Assembly (NCBI GenBank): GCA_903871805.1
Contig: CAIQIE010000354.1
Location: forward strand, 1-64,000
Source of the DNA: an uncultured Planctomycetaceae bacterium
GTDB lineage: Bacteria > Planctomycetota > Planctomycetia > Planctomycetales > Planctomycetaceae
Length of the DNA: 64,000 nucleotides
Direction: 5' to 3'
The stretch's first letter is position 1, and every line of letters starts with the position of its first letter. Below, one piece after another: positions 1 to 9,330 of the stretch. The notes under the pieces are model-generated. The model was not told the origin of the DNA. It ran no database searches and saw only the letters and a list, made by a program, of their open reading frames with translations. The position numbers and the translations under genes are program-made.

Positions 1-1
1 A

Positions 2-75
2 CGTCCCCGGCGGGATTCGAACCTGCGACCTTCGGTTTAGGAAACCGACGCTCTATCCTGCTGAGCTACGAGGAC
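2..75 (-). tRNA. tRNA-Arg (anticodon CCT)
   Basis: Reverse complement GTCCTCGTAGCTCAGCAGGATAGAGCGTCGGTTTCCTAAACCGAAGGTCGCAGGTTCGAATCCCGCCGGGGACG folds as a cloverleaf: acceptor GTCCTCG/CGGGGAC, anticodon loop TTCCTAA, T-loop GGTTCGAATCC. Confidence 0.95.
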
Positions 76-607
76 TTTTTCGTTTACTTTCCATGCGTCG
101 CGAGATGGAATTCGCGACGCTGAGTTCTGAACTGTGATCCTGTCAACCTGTCGGTTTACCTGAAAAATTGACGAACTTTCGACGCTTTAATATTGCGTTG
201 TACATGGCTGCAAGCATGGTCGTTTCAATGGCCCCACTTTCGCTTGACAGTAGCCGCTGCTGGCAGATTGCCCAAACAACACAGTGGTGACTCGGCGAAG
301 TAAGTGCGGGACTTGACGACTTGCAATGGTAAACCGATGCAAGACCCCGTTGCGAAGTATGTCGTCCACGCAGGATTGTTGCAAGGCTGACGGTGCTGCC
401 GTCAGAATTTGATGGCATTGGTCACGGGTACCGCCGGACCCGTAGATTCCTTTTGCCTGAATTTTGACGCCCGACGGTACGTCGTTCGGTTGCCGCCGGG
501 GATGATTCTTCGCTAATATCGAACAAGATTACAGTTGGCGCGGGGGTGGTTCAACAACCGGTGCCGGGCGAGGCCGTGTTCCCTTGTGTACGAAAGGTGA
601 CGGACGC

Positions 608-1546
608 ATGCAATTCGATCGACGGCAATTTGTCGGGGCTCTGGCGGCGACCACGTCTGGTTTGTTGGCGTCCCGATATTCTGGTGCTGCTGCCGCCATG
701 GGGCCGGCGGATCCGCCGGTGCGTTCGGGAAAGCCCCTGTTGCGTCTGAGTCTGGCGGGGTATTCGTTTCACAGTCGCATGGTGCGCCGCGGGACGCCCG
801 AGCAAATCGCTCAGGCTGAGATGACTCTGGAAAAATTCATTGCGTTCTGTGCCGATCAGGGTTTGGCAGCGACCGAGTTGACGGGGTATTACTTTCCCAA
901 AGACATTACTCCTGAGTACCTGCTGTCGCTGCGATCGTTGACGCACCGGCTGGGGCTTTCCATTTCTGCCACCGCCATCGGCAATGACTTCTGCCTTGCG
1001 GAAGGGGATGCGCGGCAAAAGCAGCTGCAGGAGTGTCGGGAATGGATTGATTACGCGGCCATCATGGGAGCTCCTGCTATCCGGATTTTTGCAGGACAGG
1101 TGCCCAAAGGGGATTCCGAGGAGGCGGCGGTCGCCCGGTGTGCCTCGGGAATCAATGAGTGTCTGCAGTATGCGGCCCAAAAGGGCGTGTTCCTGGCGTT
1201 GGAGAATCATGGCGGCATCACGGCAACTCCTGCCCAGATGCTGCGGATTATCGAGCAGGTGCAGACGTCACCCTGGTTTGGAGTGAATTTCGACAGCGGC
1301 AATTTTCAAACGGATGATCCGTACGCAGATCTGAAAAAGATCGCTCCGTATGCCGTCAATGCTCAAATTAAGGCGTCGGTGACAATTGCCGGAAAGAAGC
1401 AGCCTGCGGACTTCGCTCGGATTACCGACATTTTGAAGGAGGCGGGTTACCGGGGCTTTGTGGCTCTTGAGTATGAGGAAAAGGAAGCTCCTTTTGAGGC
1501 GATTCCCCGGATTCTGGATCAGCTGCGACCACTGGTGGATGCGTGA
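608..1546 (+). CDS. Sugar phosphate isomerase/epimerase (xylose isomerase-like TIM barrel) with N-terminal twin-arginine-like signal
   Basis: ORF 584..1546; ATG at 608 gives MQFDRRQFVGALAATTSGLLA. Body has TIM-barrel motifs (LALENHGGITATPAQMLRII, WFGVNFDSGNF, FVALEYEEKEAPFEAIPRIL). Confidence 0.85.
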   Translation: MQFDRRQFVGALAATTSGLLASRYSGAAAAMGPADPPVRSGKPLLRLSLAGYSFHSRMVRRGTPEQIAQAEMTLEKFIAFCADQGLAATELTGYYFPKDITPEYLLSLRSLTHRLGLSISATAIGNDFCLAEGDARQKQLQECREWIDYAAIMGAPAIRIFAGQVPKGDSEEAAVARCASGINECLQYAAQKGVFLALENHGGITATPAQMLRIIEQVQTSPWFGVNFDSGNFQTDDPYADLKKIAPYAVNAQIKASVTIAGKKQPADFARITDILKEAGYRGFVALEYEEKEAPFEAIPRILDQLRPLVDA

Positions 1547-1606
1547 ATGCTGACGCATGACACGTTGATTTGGGGGACACGTTAATCTGGGAGAAATCCG
1601 CGAAGT

Positions 1607-1739
1607 CTAGTGCTTTGTCAAAGCCTGAAATTGGGGTTCACCGACATTCCCGCGCAGGCGGGGATCCAGATCGCGGCGCTAGTTTCCCGCCTGCGCGGGA
1701 ATGACGTAACCCAAAAACTAAGGTTTGACAAAGCACTAG
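1607..1739. mobile_element. MITE-like palindromic element with 16-bp perfect terminal inverted repeats (CTAGTGCTTTGTCAAA) and an internal inverted repeat
   Basis: Left end ctagtgctttgtcaaagcct (1607-1626); right end aggtttgacaaagcactag (1721-1739). Inner arms cattcccgcgcaggcgggga / tttcccgcctgcgcgggaatg. Confidence 0.8.
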
Positions 1740-2677
1740 TCGGGTGAGTCTGCAGAGACGTCGTGCCACTTCATCGCGTTGCGCATCGGTTCGATCCGCA
1801 GAACAATCTTGCCATCCTGAAAGACGCGGACTGTGCCGGTTGATTCCGAAACGGCGATGGCGATTGCGCCGGTGGCTTTAGAGATTTCGGCGGCTGCCCA
1901 GTGTCGGGAGCCCAGTCCTTTGGACAGGGTCAGGCCTTCGGCGGACGCGCGGAGGTGTCGACCGGCGGCGATGGCCAGTCCGTCTGAGGAAATCACGAAG
2001 GCACCGTCGATCTGGGCGAGTTCGCGAATGCTTTCGCGAACCCGCGGATTGCGAATGGAGCGTTCTGTTTTGGGATAACCGCGGAATGGATCGTGGATCT
2101 GTTCCGTGGACAATTCCATGACTTTACGGTGGTTACCGACAACGAAGAGCGTGCCGACGGGCTTGCCTTCGCGTCCATCGCGGCCGATGTCGCAGGCGAG
2201 GTCGACGACGATCCGGAGTGTTTCGAGAGGGACTTTGGTTTCCAGTCGTTGCAGGTCACGCGACGTCAGTTTGGACAGCTGTTCGGCCAGTCGAACGACG
2301 GAAATCGTGTCGCTGGTATCTTTTTCGAATGTGGAATAGACGACAACAACCACGTCGCCAGTTTGGAGTAATTCGTCGGCGATCGCTTCGAGCAGGACCT
2401 GGGTGACCTGAAATTGCCGAGTTTGAGGATCGTGCTGAATGGCGATGACAGCGATGTCATCGTGTTTGGCGGCGTCCTGAACATCTTTCTGATCGGAGGC
2501 GACGATGATGCGAAAGTTACCCGTTTCCTGCTTGAGCCGAGCGAAGTCCAGTGGCCGTTCGGCAATCAGAACGATGGCCGCAGCCTGAACCGCTTCCGCC
2601 AGCTTTGTAGCTGCGGAAAGTATACGCTGGCATTCACGGGTGAGTTCCTGACGAATCATATTTAGAGTGTACGTCAT
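1736..2677 (-). CDS. DacZ-like diadenylate cyclase (DisA_N/DAC domain) with N-terminal pyruvate-kinase-C-like domain
   Basis: 313 aa. C-terminal half has DGAFVISSDGLAIAAGRHL...GLGSRHWAAAEISKATGAIAIAVSESTGTVRVFQDGKIV, matching the DAC domain layout. N-terminal half resembles an alpha/beta pyruvate-kinase-C-like domain. Confidence 0.8.
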   Translation of the reverse strand: MTYTLNMIRQELTRECQRILSAATKLAEAVQAAAIVLIAERPLDFARLKQETGNFRIIVASDQKDVQDAAKHDDIAVIAIQHDPQTRQFQVTQVLLEAIADELLQTGDVVVVVYSTFEKDTSDTISVVRLAEQLSKLTSRDLQRLETKVPLETLRIVVDLACDIGRDGREGKPVGTLFVVGNHRKVMELSTEQIHDPFRGYPKTERSIRNPRVRESIRELAQIDGAFVISSDGLAIAAGRHLRASAEGLTLSKGLGSRHWAAAEISKATGAIAIAVSESTGTVRVFQDGKIVLRIEPMRNAMKWHDVSADSPD

Positions 2678-3036
2678 CGATACGTGCGGTCAACGCATCG
2701 AAAACCTCTTTTCTCATTCGAATTTCTCATAAAAACTCGTTTATTGGCCGGGTTTCGGCAAAAATAGAGCGAAGGCTGCCGGGGTGGTGGGCAAATCCGA
2801 GTGGACGCAGTGCGTTGCATTTGCAGAAATTTCTGGATGTTTCCGGATTGGGGGCTCGGACGGACTGTTTTTTGGAGATAATACGGGCAGCCGCGGCGGG
2901 CCTCTGCGTTAATTAACAGGGCAGGCTGTCGGTTGTTCCCCCGAGTTGAAACCCGTTGTGAGGGAATTGATGGCTGTCGTTTGTGAACGCTCTTTTCAGG
3001 GCATGGATGTGATACTTTTTCAGGCAGGACGCGTCT

Positions 3037-3525
3037 GTGTCAGATCCTATTGAGTCAGTCCAGCAGGTCTATGGCCTGAAAAGGGCTCTGTACCTTTTGG
3101 GGGGCAGTCTGGCCATGCTGCTTGCGGCTGTGGGCTGTGTGCTTCCAGGAATCCCTGCGACGCCCTTCATCATTCTGGCAGTGGCCCTGTTTGCCAGGTC
3201 GTCGCCGTGGATGCACGGTTGTCTGTTGCGGTCCCGGGTTTTCGGGCCCTACATTGAAGACTGGAGAACTCATCGCGCTATTCGGCCGCATGTTCGTGTT
3301 GTCGCGGTGATTGCCGTGCTGACAGGGGTCGGGCTGACGTGTTTCCTGAGTCCTGTTGGTGTGCTGCTGAAGGCTTTGACAATTGTCGCCGGTTTGATTG
3401 GATTGATGGTTGTGTTTTGGCTGCCCGTGCGGTCAATCCCACGCGGCGGGTCTCCACGGCCGGTGTTTTCGCAAGCGGAGACAGCTTTAAAGTCTTCGGA
3501 GCGACGGATGAAGTCGGCGGAATGA
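3037..3525 (+). CDS. YbaN/DUF454 family inner membrane protein
   Basis: 162 aa; KRALYLLGGSLAMLLAAVGCVLPGIPATPFIILAVALFARSSPWMHGCLL is typical of DUF454. Confidence 0.8.
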   Translation: MSDPIESVQQVYGLKRALYLLGGSLAMLLAAVGCVLPGIPATPFIILAVALFARSSPWMHGCLLRSRVFGPYIEDWRTHRAIRPHVRVVAVIAVLTGVGLTCFLSPVGVLLKALTIVAGLIGLMVVFWLPVRSIPRGGSPRPVFSQAETALKSSERRMKSAE

Positions 3526-3601
3526 GCGGTGAGTTGTGCCGTGCTCTGGCTGCCAGATGCGTCCGAAAAACGTGTCTTAACCAACAGCGACTTTCGGGAG
3601 C

Positions 3602-4294
3602 ATGCAGGTGACAACGGCGTTTGAAAAACAGATTGTTGTGGCGATTACGGGTGCCAGTGGTGCTGTCTACGCGCTGCGGTTGATTCAAACGCTACTTGCC
3701 GCGGGGCGAAATGCGCACGTGGTGGTCAGTGGTGCGGCCAGACAGGTATTTCAGCAGGAATTGGAAACCGGGCTTCCTTCTCGGACGGGGGAGTGTCCCG
3801 AGTGGATGGAAGTGATTCACACGGTAACCGAAGGGGCTGGAAATGGACTCTGGAAGTTCCGGCCGATGACTGGTCTTCCGGGTGTCACCCCCGGGAAGGT
3901 GTTTCAGTATGGGTCTTCGGACTTTCATTCCAGTATTGCCAGTGGATCCAGCCTGACCGGGGGCATGGTGATTTGTCCATGTTCGATGGGCACTTTGTCG
4001 GCAATTGCGACGGGCGCGTCGACCAATCTCATTCACCGAGCAGCCGATGTTCACCTCAAGGAACGTCGTCCGCTGATTCTGGTGCCGCGGGAGACGCCGC
4101 TGGGGATTATCCAGCTGGAAAACATGGTCGCAGTTTCTCGTGCGGGAGCGACGGTTCTGCCGGCGATGCCGGGTCTGTATCATCAGCCAAAATGTCTGGG
4201 CGATCTGGCTGACTTTCTGGTGGCGAGAATCTGTGATCATCTTAAGATTCCGCACTCGCTGAGTTCTCGCTGGGGGCAGGCGGTAGAGAGTTAA
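3602..4294 (+). CDS. ubiX: Flavin prenyltransferase UbiX
   Basis: 230 aa; VVAITGASGAVYALRLIQTLL, GGMVICPCSMGTLSAIATGASTNLIHRAADVHLKERRPLILVPRETPL, PGLYHQP. Confidence 0.93.
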   Translation: MQVTTAFEKQIVVAITGASGAVYALRLIQTLLAAGRNAHVVVSGAARQVFQQELETGLPSRTGECPEWMEVIHTVTEGAGNGLWKFRPMTGLPGVTPGKVFQYGSSDFHSSIASGSSLTGGMVICPCSMGTLSAIATGASTNLIHRAADVHLKERRPLILVPRETPLGIIQLENMVAVSRAGATVLPAMPGLYHQPKCLGDLADFLVARICDHLKIPHSLSSRWGQAVES

Positions 4295-4320
4295 GAGTTG
4301 ATTTTATTGAAGGCAGTTTC

Positions 4321-4812
4321 ATGGTGCGGGCTTTTCTGGCGTGTGCAGGGGCGTTGTATCTGATTCTGGCGGGATGGTGCGCGTGGAAGCCTGTTGAGGC
4401 AGCGAACACGGTGGGGCTGCAGCTGTTGCCGGGGTCCGGTCAGTCAGAGTTTCTGACTGTCTATGGGGGGTTGGAGGCCGGGCTGGGTGTTATGCTGCTG
4501 TTGCCGTTGTTCTGGCCCAGTTTGGTTCGAAGCGCCCTGATCAACAGCACTGTAATTCATGGATGCTTGTTGGTATTCCGAGTGGCTGGTTTTTTCCTCT
4601 TCAGCGGCATCTCCTCGACGACTAACAATCTGGCGATTGGCGAGGGCAGTCTGTTCCTGTGCAGTGCAGTACTATTGTGGACGTACCGAGGCGGTTCGCG
4701 CGAGGGCTCCCGCCGCGGCTCTCGGGGGAGTTCGCGTGGAAGCTCACGACGCAGTTCGCGGCGAAGTTCAGGGGTTTCGACGCAGGTCGAGGGTGAAGGG
4801 GAAGTCGGTTGA
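4321..4812 (+). CDS. Small multi-pass membrane protein with Ser/Arg/Gly-rich C-terminal tail
   Basis: 163 aa; four hydrophobic segments followed by GGSREGSRRGSRGSSRGSSRRSSRRSS. The 3' end overlaps the convergent gene by 45 bp. Confidence 0.65.
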   Translation: MVRAFLACAGALYLILAGWCAWKPVEAANTVGLQLLPGSGQSEFLTVYGGLEAGLGVMLLLPLFWPSLVRSALINSTVIHGCLLVFRVAGFFLFSGISSTTNNLAIGEGSLFLCSAVLLWTYRGGSREGSRRGSRGSSRGSSRRSSRRSSGVSTQVEGEGEVG

Positions 4813-7800
4813 CATACGAGGCTCGCGCGGGATCAGACGACCACCGGTGTGTCCCATGCGGAAGAACCGTCCTGCACGCCGACTTTCTGCGGCGAGTGCA
4901 TTGACCGGGTAGCCAGCGGGATTGAGTCCTCCTGGATGATCGACGTGATAGCGACAACCTCCAAGAGACTGCTGCGTGGCAGAGTCAACGACGTCGATAG
5001 TGAGGGGAACGTGGACGCCGATATTGGGGTGCAGGCAGCCTGGAGGACGCCACGCGCGGTAGCGGACACCACCGACGAATTCTCCAGGAGTTTGTGTGGG
5101 CTGGAGCGGAACTCGAATCCCGTTGACCGTAATGCAGTGATTTTTGGAATACAGGCCCTGGACTTTGACCTGTAAGCGTTCGACAGAGGAGTCGACGTAG
5201 CGGGTTGTACCCCCGGTACCGGGCTCTTCTCCCAGGACGTACCATGGTTCCAAAGCCTGTCGCAATTCGACGTCAACACCGCCGGCCTGGAAGGTTCCGA
5301 TCAGGGGACAGCGGAATTCAAAGTGAGTTCCAAACCATGAAGACTCCATCTCGAACCCGGCCGCATTGAGATACTGCATGACAGAATCCAGGTCCTGCCA
5401 CAGATAGTGCGGGAGCATGAAGCGGTCATGAATGAGTGTGCGCCAGCGGATGAGTGGATCGCGTAAGGGTTTTTCCCAGAACGCCGCAACAAGGGCGCGG
5501 ACAAGCAGTTGCTGCGCAAGGCTCATCCGAGGATGGGGGGGCATTTCGAATCCGCGGAGTTCAACGAGACCGAGTCTTCCGGCGGAATGGTCTGGTGAGA
5601 ACAGTTTGTCAATGCAGATTTCGGCGCGGTGTGTATTTCCGGTGAGGTCTACGAGGAGGTTTCGGAACAGTCGGTCGACGAGCCAGTTGGGGATCCACCC
5701 GCGACCGGATTCCGGCACCTGTTCGAAGGCGGTTTCCAGTTCATACATGGCATCAGCGCGACCTTCGTCGACGCGGGGCGCCTGGCTGGTTGGGCCAATG
5801 AACAGGCTGGAGAACAGATAGGACAACGATGGATGATTGTTCCAGAAGCCGATAAAGCTTCTTAGAAGATCCGGGCGTCGCAGAAACGGGCTATCCGCGG
5901 GCACTGCGGCGCCAAGCACGAGGTGATTTCCGCCACCGGTTCCGGTGTGGCGTCCATCGAGCTGAAACTTTTCGGTTCCAAGTCGGCAGAGTCGTGCGTC
6001 TTCGTGGACGCCGTAGGTAATTTGTTTGAGGTGTTCCCAGTCCCTTGCCGGATGCACATTGACTTCAATCACACCGGGATCGGGCGTGACTTTCAGAATT
6101 TCGATACGAGGGTCCTGCGGTGGCAGATAGCCTTCGATGATGACCGGCATCTGCATGGATTCTGCAGTGGCCTCGATGGAGGCCACAAGATCGAGGTAGT
6201 CTTCGAGTGTACCGACCGGCGGCATGAAGACTCGCAGGCGTCCATCGCGGGGTTCGACGCAGAGTGCTGTGCGGACGACGGGCCCGGTGACAGCAGGAGA
6301 TCCGGCAGCATCGCCATAGACTTCGGCTGCATCATCCATCAGGCCCGGGCGTTGCAGAGTTTGTTTCTGCCGTGCCTGTTTTTCAGGGCGATTTTCGCTG
6401 AGTCGGTCCTGGGCGTTTCGCCGCAGTTCGGTGTAGCCCGGAAGCGGTGCGCGGTCTGCGAAAGGATCGAGTGTGTAGACGTGGGGATCTGTGGAGCCGC
6501 TGATGGGTAAGGAATCCAGAGGCAGCCGCAGCCCGATTGGAGAATCGCCGGGAATCAGAAACAGTCTGTGGGAGCGAAACGGCCAGTAGCCGCTTAACCA
6601 TTTTGCGTTGGTTTGCCACCAGGCCCGTGTGAGTGGAAGGACAAAGCCGGCGGGCTTATTGACGCCACGTTCGAGGGCTCGGCTAAGTCGTCGTCTGTCT
6701 TCATCGGCGTCGGGATCGAAATTGCGGAGATCGACATCGACTGGCAGTTTCTGTTCGATGTCAATGAGGTGGAACACATCTTCGAATGCTGGTCGGATCC
6801 AGTGTTCTTCGACCTGCAGTCTGGAGGCGAGTTCGCAGACAAACTGGGCAGCGACGTTTGAGTCAGCGACTTGTGCGACAGCGTCGCGGCGATTCTCGAG
6901 GTCCAGTCCCGCCAGCAGAGCTTCATTCTTCCAGATAGGCTGTCCGTCCTTTCGCCAGAGACAGGTGTAGGCCCAGCGGGGCAGTGTCTCGCCGGGATAC
7001 CACTTTCCCTGACCGTAATGCAGCAGGCCTCCCGGGCCGAATCGCTGTCTCAGACTGCGAATCAGTTGATCGGAGAGTTTCTGCTTGGCCGGTCCGACCG
7101 CGGCAGAGTTCCATTCGTCGCCTTCCATGTCATCGATGGAGACGAAGGTGGGTTCGCCGCCCATGGTGAGCCGAACATCGGCAGTTTTCAGACGCTGATC
7201 GACGAGGTAACCGATGCGATCAATCTTTTGCCAGACATCTTCGGAGTACGGCAGCGTGACGCGGGGATCTTCGTGGATACGAGTGACCGTCATCTGAAAG
7301 TCGAACTCGACCTCACTTTTTTCAATGGCTCCGGAGATCGGAGCGGCGGATTGAGGTGAGGGAGTGGCCGCGAGCGGGATATGGCCTTCTCCGGTGAGCA
7401 GCCCGGAGGTGGGATCGAGCCCGGCCCAACCGGCTCCGGGCAGGTAAACTTCAGTCCATGCGTGGAGATCCGTGAAATCTGTTTCCGGACCTTCCGGACC
7501 TTCGAGTGGTTTCTGGTCTGCAGTGAGTTGAATGAGGTAGCCGGAGACGAAGCGTGCGGCGAGCCCGAAGCTTCGCAGCAGGTGCACCAGAAGCCATGCG
7601 GAATCGCGACAGGAACCTGAGCCACGACGCAGAGTTTCCTCGGGCGACTGGACTCCCGGTTCCAGCCGAATGAGGTAGCGGACAGCAGCCTGAATTTTCT
7701 GGTTCATGTCCACGAGAAATTCGATAGTACGCCGAGGGCGGACATCGATGGTCTTCCGGAAGGCCTTCAATTCCGGGCTTTGACTGAATGGTGTCAGGAA

Positions 7801-8145
7801 AGGTTTCAGATCCTGAGCCAGCTCGTCGGCATACTGAAACGGAAAAGTCATCGCTGCATCTTCGAGGAAGAAATCGAAGGGGTTGATGACAGTCATGTCG
7901 GCGACGACGTCCACGGTAACGACGAGCCTATCGGTTTTTTCGGGGAAGACAATTCTGGCGAGATAGTTTCCGAAGGGATCCTGTTGCCAGTTAATGAAGT
8001 GGTTTGCGGGCTCGATTTTCAGGGAGTAGGCGTCGATGGGGGTTCGGCTGTGCGGTGCTGGGCGAAGGCGGATCACCTGAGGGCCCAGCGAAACCAGTCG
8101 ATCGTAGTGATAGGACGTTTGATGAGAAAGGGCGACTTTGATTGG
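4768..8145 (-). CDS. Transglutaminase-like protein with DUF2126 domain (about 1125 aa)
   Basis: ORF 4768..8157. N-terminal bacterial transglutaminase region (RRGSGSCRDSAWLLVHLLRSFGLAARFVSGYLIQ, DLHAWTEVYLPGAGWAGLDPTSG) followed by a long DUF2126 region (TMGGEPTFVSIDDMEGDEWNS...). Confidence 0.9.
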   Translation of the reverse strand, partial: PIKVALSHQTSYHYDRLVSLGPQVIRLRPAPHSRTPIDAYSLKIEPANHFINWQQDPFGNYLARIVFPEKTDRLVVTVDVVADMTVINPFDFFLEDAAMTFPFQYADELAQDLKPFLTPFSQSPELKAFRKTIDVRPRRTIEFLVDMNQKIQAAVRYLIRLEPGVQSPEETLRRGSGSCRDSAWLLVHLLRSFGLAARFVSGYLIQLTADQKPLEGPEGPETDFTDLHAWTEVYLPGAGWAGLDPTSGLLTGEGHIPLAATPSPQSAAPISGAIEKSEVEFDFQMTVTRIHEDPRVTLPYSEDVWQKIDRIGYLVDQRLKTADVRLTMGGEPTFVSIDDMEGDEWNSAAVGPAKQKLSDQLIRSLRQRFGPGGLLHYGQGKWYPGETLPRWAYTCLWRKDGQPIWKNEALLAGLDLENRRDAVAQVADSNVAAQFVCELASRLQVEEHWIRPAFEDVFHLIDIEQKLPVDVDLRNFDPDADEDRRRLSRALERGVNKPAGFVLPLTRAWWQTNAKWLSGYWPFRSHRLFLIPGDSPIGLRLPLDSLPISGSTDPHVYTLDPFADRAPLPGYTELRRNAQDRLSENRPEKQARQKQTLQRPGLMDDAAEVYGDAAGSPAVTGPVVRTALCVEPRDGRLRVFMPPVGTLEDYLDLVASIEATAESMQMPVIIEGYLPPQDPRIEILKVTPDPGVIEVNVHPARDWEHLKQITYGVHEDARLCRLGTEKFQLDGRHTGTGGGNHLVLGAAVPADSPFLRRPDLLRSFIGFWNNHPSLSYLFSSLFIGPTSQAPRVDEGRADAMYELETAFEQVPESGRGWIPNWLVDRLFRNLLVDLTGNTHRAEICIDKLFSPDHSAGRLGLVELRGFEMPPHPRMSLAQQLLVRALVAAFWEKPLRDPLIRWRTLIHDRFMLPHYLWQDLDSVMQYLNAAGFEMESSWFGTHFEFRCPLIGTFQAGGVDVELRQALEPWYVLGEEPGTGGTTRYVDSSVERLQVKVQGLYSKNHCITVNGIRVPLQPTQTPGEFVGGVRYRAWRPPGCLHPNIGVHVPLTIDVVDSATQQSLGGCRYHVDHPGGLNPAGYPVNALAAESRRAGRFFRMGHTGGRLIPREPRMSTDFPFTLDLRRNP

Positions 8146-8622
8146 CATGCGAATCACTTTGCGGCAGCGCAGAGAGCACTCTACAACCGTTGAGAAAGCA
8201 GCGGTTTGTAGTGGCGCACAGAAGGAGAGGCAGACTGTTTTGGGCAGTCTGTCTGACAGATTGGCGAGACGAACGGTCGAGGCAACTTAAAGTACGTCTC
8301 GGCAGTTCTGGTGGGAATTCAGCGGCAGCAGTGTTCTTTCAGGAGAACTGCCGGCCGCGACAAGGACTCGCCCAATGTGATGTTATAGCGTGACTGAGGG
8401 GGGCGGAACAATGATAGAGAAAGCCATGGCAGGAAATCGCGACAGTTTTTTAGGAAACCGGGCAGATGGCGCAGGTGTCCCCGAGTTGCGTGTGCGGGAT
8501 GCCTGTCCATGGAGGGGAGAAATTCACCTGACGTTCACGCGCAGCAGCAGCAGCAACTATCCACGACTCGGAGACGTTGTGGCACGACGGGATAGTTAGT
8601 CAGCGGTGCTGGTGCCAATGAT

Positions 8623-8922
8623 TCAGGCGAGTGCCAGTTCGTGGGATTCTGCGTCGGAAAAGACGAATGGATCGCTCCAGAAGTCATTGTTGTCAGAGTC
8701 CCGCACATGCAGCTGGACTAATTCTTCTTCTACCGCAACGAGAGTCACGGTGAAATTGCCAACTTGAACAGCCTGTCCTGGTACGAGGTCAATCTGGTGA
8801 AGCTGCATGAGAAACCGACTACCTGAGTGAGGGACAACGCGACCTGGATCAGAAATTCTGAGCGAGAATGAAGAGAGGGCTGATTCGGTCTGCGGAAAAG
8901 AAATGACTTGCGAGGAGGCCAT
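8623..8922 (-). CDS. Hypothetical small protein (99 aa)
   Basis: Intergenic ORF with protein-like composition (DLVPGQAVQVGNFTVTLVAVEEELVQLHVRDSDNNDFWSDPF); no overlapping gene. Confidence 0.5.
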   Translation of the reverse strand: MASSQVISFPQTESALSSFSLRISDPGRVVPHSGSRFLMQLHQIDLVPGQAVQVGNFTVTLVAVEEELVQLHVRDSDNNDFWSDPFVFSDAESHELALA

Positions 8923-9330
8923 CAGTTTTAGAGGGAACGGCAGAACGCCGAGCGGAACTCTGACTGAAAAAATCGGGCCACCGCCACGACTATGATCTGA
9001 GTTTTATACAGATCAGGTTCAGGATCATCAATTCCGACGTGCAACTCTTCGTGATGTTGATGTACCTTTTTTTTTGCAACAGAAAAAAGCCTTGTTGACT
9101 TTTATTCGACAGAAAAAGTTTTCTCAGTTTCACGCGTGTTTCGCGGAGGGGCTTCGCAGTGTGCGTCCCGAACGTTACAACTCTGGGATGGTAGTGGATT
9201 TCTGACAGTGCGTGGGATCGACCGGTGCCGTGAGCGCGTTGGGATTCTCTGGACCGCTGTGCGGAGACGTAAAATTGCGTTGCTGCGGTCGCCTTTGTGT
9301 TAATTGCTGCGAAACGAATAGCGAACGACT

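Noticed and set aside
5923-6510. 195-aa plus-strand ORF inside the transglutaminase/DUF2126 gene
   Set aside because: Overlaps a strongly supported long CDS on the other strand; no independent evidence.
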